DNA from: Ananas comosus
Lineage: Eukaryota; Streptophyta; Magnoliopsida; Poales; Bromeliaceae
Assembly: GCF_001540865.1 (NCBI RefSeq)
Contig: NC_033621.1
Span: forward strand, 24,252,372-24,316,371
Direction: 5' to 3'
Length of the DNA: 64,000 bases
Shown here in pieces: positions 61,559 through 64,000 of the stretch. The stretch's first letter is position 1; each line of letters opens with the position of its first letter. A model generated the notes under the pieces. That model ran no database searches, was not told where the DNA came from, and worked only from the letters and a program-made list of their open reading frames with translations. The position numbers and the translations under genes were made by a program.

Positions 61559-62720
61559 TTAAAATTAAAGACAAAATTGATAGCCATTATAGTTATAGGA
61601 GAAAAAACTTTATTTATACTTAAAGACTTTTGGCTTTCTCAATTTAGATTACTATATTAATCTGAAAAACTTAATGACTATAATAATTAAATACACATAT
61701 ATATACAACCTTCAAAAGAATTGTTATATATTAATGTAAAACTTAATATTCAAATTCTTTCATATTCTATCCTAATTGAAATGGAGAATAACTAGTAGCT
61801 AATAAAGAGACAATAAAAATAGTGAATTCGAAGAGAAAGCGAAAAAAAAGAAAAGAAAAAAGAAGTGATATTTAGCTGAATCACTATTATTTCTCGATTT
61901 TATCCTAAAAAAATATAACTTCAGAGCTTCTTAAAATGATTCCAGCAGATTCTTTAAAATAAGCGTCTGCAAAACTGTAAAGACGAAAATTAAGCTTGGC
62001 TTCACGTTAAATCACAAGTTGCCATGTGAATAATGTTTCAAGTCTTAACCATAATTAATAATAATAATAATAATAATATATTAAATATATTTTTCTTAAT
62101 TACATTTGATATTATTTTTTAGCTTTTCAATTAAAGATGGCCAATTTGCATAAAAAATCCACTTATTTTAGGCTTTTGCAAAATCAGGCCACCTTTTTCG
62201 TTTTTGCAGATTCGGTCCGCTTTTTCAGCAAACTGACCAAAATGCCCTTGTACCTTTTTCTCTTTCTTCTTTTTTTTTTGTCGTTCTTTTTTCCTTTCTC
62301 TTCCCAGAGAGCGGCAGAGGCGGAAACGCCACCCCTGCCCCGGCGACGTCGCCTTCGTCCGCTCCGGCGACGTCGCCGGCAACGAGCCCCTCTCCCCTGC
62401 CTCGACCCAAATCCTCCGACTCTGCTGAGGCCGCGCCGCCATCCCTTTTTTTTTTCTCTCTTTCTTCTCTTCTTCTTCTTTTTCTTCTTTCTCCTGCAGG
62501 AACAGTTTTCTTTTTTTTTACTCTTTCTTTTTTTTCTTCTTCCTGCGGGAGAAGCTTCCTTCTCTTTTTTTTTTCCCTCTTTTTCTTCTTCTTCTTCTTC
62601 TTCCTCATGTACACCAAGTTTTGCCACCCCGCAACCAACCTCTTTGCCTCCACCGCACCAGCCTCGCGCGGCTCCGCGGCACCCCGCGCCTACCCCCAAC
62701 ACTGCTCCGCCGCCGCACCG

Positions 62721-62882
62721 TGCACCGTTAATGATGTAATTACGCTATTACACCATTAATGGTGTAATGGTGTAATTTCACCATTAATGGTGTAACCATT
62801 GCACCATTAATGGTGTAATTACACCATTACACCATTAATGGTGTAATGGTTAATGGTGTAATGGTGTACCATTACACCATTA
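62721..62882. repeat. Palindromic CACCATTAATGGTG array 1
   Basis: At least four near-copies of the self-complementary TTACACCATTAATGGTGTAA, with half-sites between them. It begins GTGCACCGTTAATG, the inverted counterpart of the end of array 2 at about 63770-63784. Confidence 0.85.
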
Positions 62883-63030
62883 CGACGAAGAAGAAGCAGC
62901 CGCAGTGCCCCCGCGTGCCCGCCCGCCGCCGCTGCGTGCACCGGCCCGCCGCACCGGCCCTGCCGCCGCCTCCGCCCTCCTCATCGCGTACGCGCCCCTC
63001 GCCGACCCCGCGTTCACCCCGCAGGCCCAA

Positions 63031-63105
63031 GAGGCCGTGGACGAGCGCGGTCCACGTGAGCAGGTCCCTCATGGGCATTTTGTCGAACACCTTGCGAGCT
63101 AGAAC
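63031..63105 (-). pseudogene. PPR-repeat-like fragment
   Basis: The minus strand encodes LARKVFDKMPMRDLLTWTAL then VHGL, an excellent match to a plant PPR (PLS-type) repeat. Downstream the frame becomes Gly/Arg-rich without further repeats, and upstream is a CT microsatellite. It therefore looks like a gene fragment captured by a repeat, or a single exon relic, not a working PPR gene. Confidence 0.6.
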
Positions 63106-63143
63106 AAACAGAGGACTAAACAAACAGAGGACTAAACAGAGGA

Positions 63144-63176
<33 letters not shown>

Positions 63177-63610
63177 GCCTCCTCTGGTGGAGCTCGTCGA
63201 GGTGGAGATAGAGGGCTCGCCGTCGGTCGTGGCGGCGAAGAGGAGGGCAGTGGGCGGAGAGCGCGCGGCGGTGGGGAGCTGCGCGCCGGCGCACGCTGCG
63301 CGCGGGGGCACGCGGGCGCACGCGGGCGCACGCTGTGGCGCGCGGGCACGCTTCGGTGCGCAGGGGCGCCGGCGCACGCTGCGGCGCGCGAGGCCGCGGG
63401 CACGCCGGCGGACGCGGCGCGCGGGCGCACACGGCGCGGGGGCACGCGGCGGCCTGCTGGTGTCGAGATCGAGCGGAGGCGCGGGGGAGGTCGGGGTCGG
63501 CCGGTGCACGCCAACGCCTCCCTCTCCGTCGCCGTCGCCGCGGAGGAGGCGCACGTCGACCCGGCGGCCTCGCACGGGCGCTCGCTGTCCCGGCTGACCG
63601 GGTTCTTCAT

Positions 63611-63782
63611 AATAGTGTAATGGTGCACCATTACACCACTAATGGTGAAATTAGTAATGGTGTAATTAATGGTGGTATAATGGTGTAATTACACTATTAA
63701 TGGTGGTATAATGGTGTAATTAATGGTGCACCATCACACTATTAATGGTGGTATAATGGTGTAATTACACCATTAACGGTGC
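63611..63782. repeat. Palindromic CACCATTAATGGTG array 2
   Basis: Repeated TAATGGTGTAATTA, ATTAATGGTGGTATAATGGT and CACCATTA units. The end, GGTGTAATTACACCATTAAC then GGTGCACGCGG, is the reverse complement of the start of array 1 at several positions. The two arrays may be the ends of one element. Confidence 0.8.
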
Positions 63783-64000
63783 ACGCGGCCCGCGGAGCGG
63801 AGCCGCGGGTGGAGCTCCGCCGGGCGCAGCACGAGGAGGGCGCGGCAGAGCTCGGCTCGGGAACGCGCGGCGCCGGGCGGCCCCGGCGCGGTGTGCGCCT
63901 CGGGGGTGGGGCTCGAGGTCGGCGCGGGTGGAGGTCGACGAGGAAGTGGAGCTTCCCCGGCTTGAGTGGGGGTCGGGGGTCGACTGCGGTCGTGGAATGG

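Larger units (their letters stand above)
58055..62438. repeat. 4.4-kb near-perfect palindrome (inverted duplication)
   Basis: The left arm 58055-60246 is the reverse complement of 60247-62438. Paired landmarks keep one constant sum: 58362 with 62131, and 59743 with 60750, each total 120493. So there is no net indel over 2.2 kb. Spot checks, including runs of seven and ten A/T near 59210 and 61270, found no difference. The centre is an (AT)n tract. Symmetry is lost on the left exactly at the N (58054), while the right side continues into unrelated sequence. It may be real or an assembly or read artefact. Confidence 0.92.
62439..64000. other. GC-rich region beyond the palindrome
   Basis: A pyrimidine-rich stretch (CTT runs, 62445-62605) is followed by GC-rich sequence interrupted by two TAATGGTG-rich arrays. 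Long overlapping frames occur in most frames on both strands. They are Arg/Ala/Pro-rich, typical of GC bias, and none is convincing except a short PPR-like match. A (CT)n tract lies at 63144-63176. The region continues past the window end. Confidence 0.5.

Noticed and set aside
62137..63688. Large Arg/Ala/Pro-rich frames at the right end
   Set aside because: Open in many frames on both strands because GC bias removes stops. Only the short PPR match is kept.

Overview
The window is nuclear DNA from a flowering plant: it is AT-rich and has short multi-exon genes with GT..AG introns, GA/CT microsatellites in 5' leaders and many small transposons. The MEWDLK-type SPL protein and the SEP3-like MADS protein ending in FMPPGWLP suggest a monocot outside the grasses. 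Pineapple or a relative is only a guess. Six single N bases (9502, 22991, 28133, 35150, 54374, 58054) look like assembly joins. At least three of them are flanked by duplicated sequence.

Layout. 1-12 kb has no gene I can support. It holds tRNA-derived SINE copies, a TIR element with an AT-rich core (7815-9077) and a 5'-truncated LINE (10059-10462). 12.0-17.3 kb (minus strand) carries a 61-residue single-pass membrane protein gene and a nine-exon dCMP deaminase gene (226 residues). 17.9-18.6 kb is a MULE-like MITE with a 9-bp target duplication. 18.6-30.6 kb is gene-free apart from a foldback element, a second LINE fragment and a Helitron carrying an RPA1-like fragment. 30.86-35.06 kb (plus) is a three-exon SBP-box (SPL) gene with a miR156 site. 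35.8-36.3 kb (minus) is a DUF761-like gene with an internal duplication. 39.6-51.6 kb (plus) is an eight-exon SEP3/AGL9-type MADS gene. Its intron 1 holds a TRIM-like element, and its intron 2 holds a Ty1-copia retrotransposon in antisense orientation with a TTAGT target duplication. 52-58 kb is repeats: a hAT-like element, a Tourist-like MITE, a solo LTR and a Harbinger-like element with an extreme AT-rich core. 58055-62438 is a near-perfect 4.4-kb palindrome whose left edge is an N; each arm holds the same Helitron. 62.4-64 kb is GC-rich and contains palindromic CACCATTAATGGTG arrays around a PPR-like fragment.

How the genes relate. SPL and SEP3 are both reproductive-phase transcription factors: miR156-SPL controls age, branching and organ size, and SEP3 is the E-class floral organ partner. 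They lie about 4.5 kb apart on the same strand, but nothing in the sequence shows joint regulation. dCMP deaminase supplies dUMP for dTMP synthesis and is unrelated to them.

I see no wholly new molecular system. The observations most worth checking are the palindrome that starts at an N, a LINE and SINE pair sharing a 3' tail, the Helitron with an RPA-like reading frame, the duplicated splice donor in SPL, the DUF761 duplication, and the PPR-fragment unit bounded by palindromic arrays. Exon coordinates were worked out by hand from splice sites and reading frame. All identities quoted are by eye.
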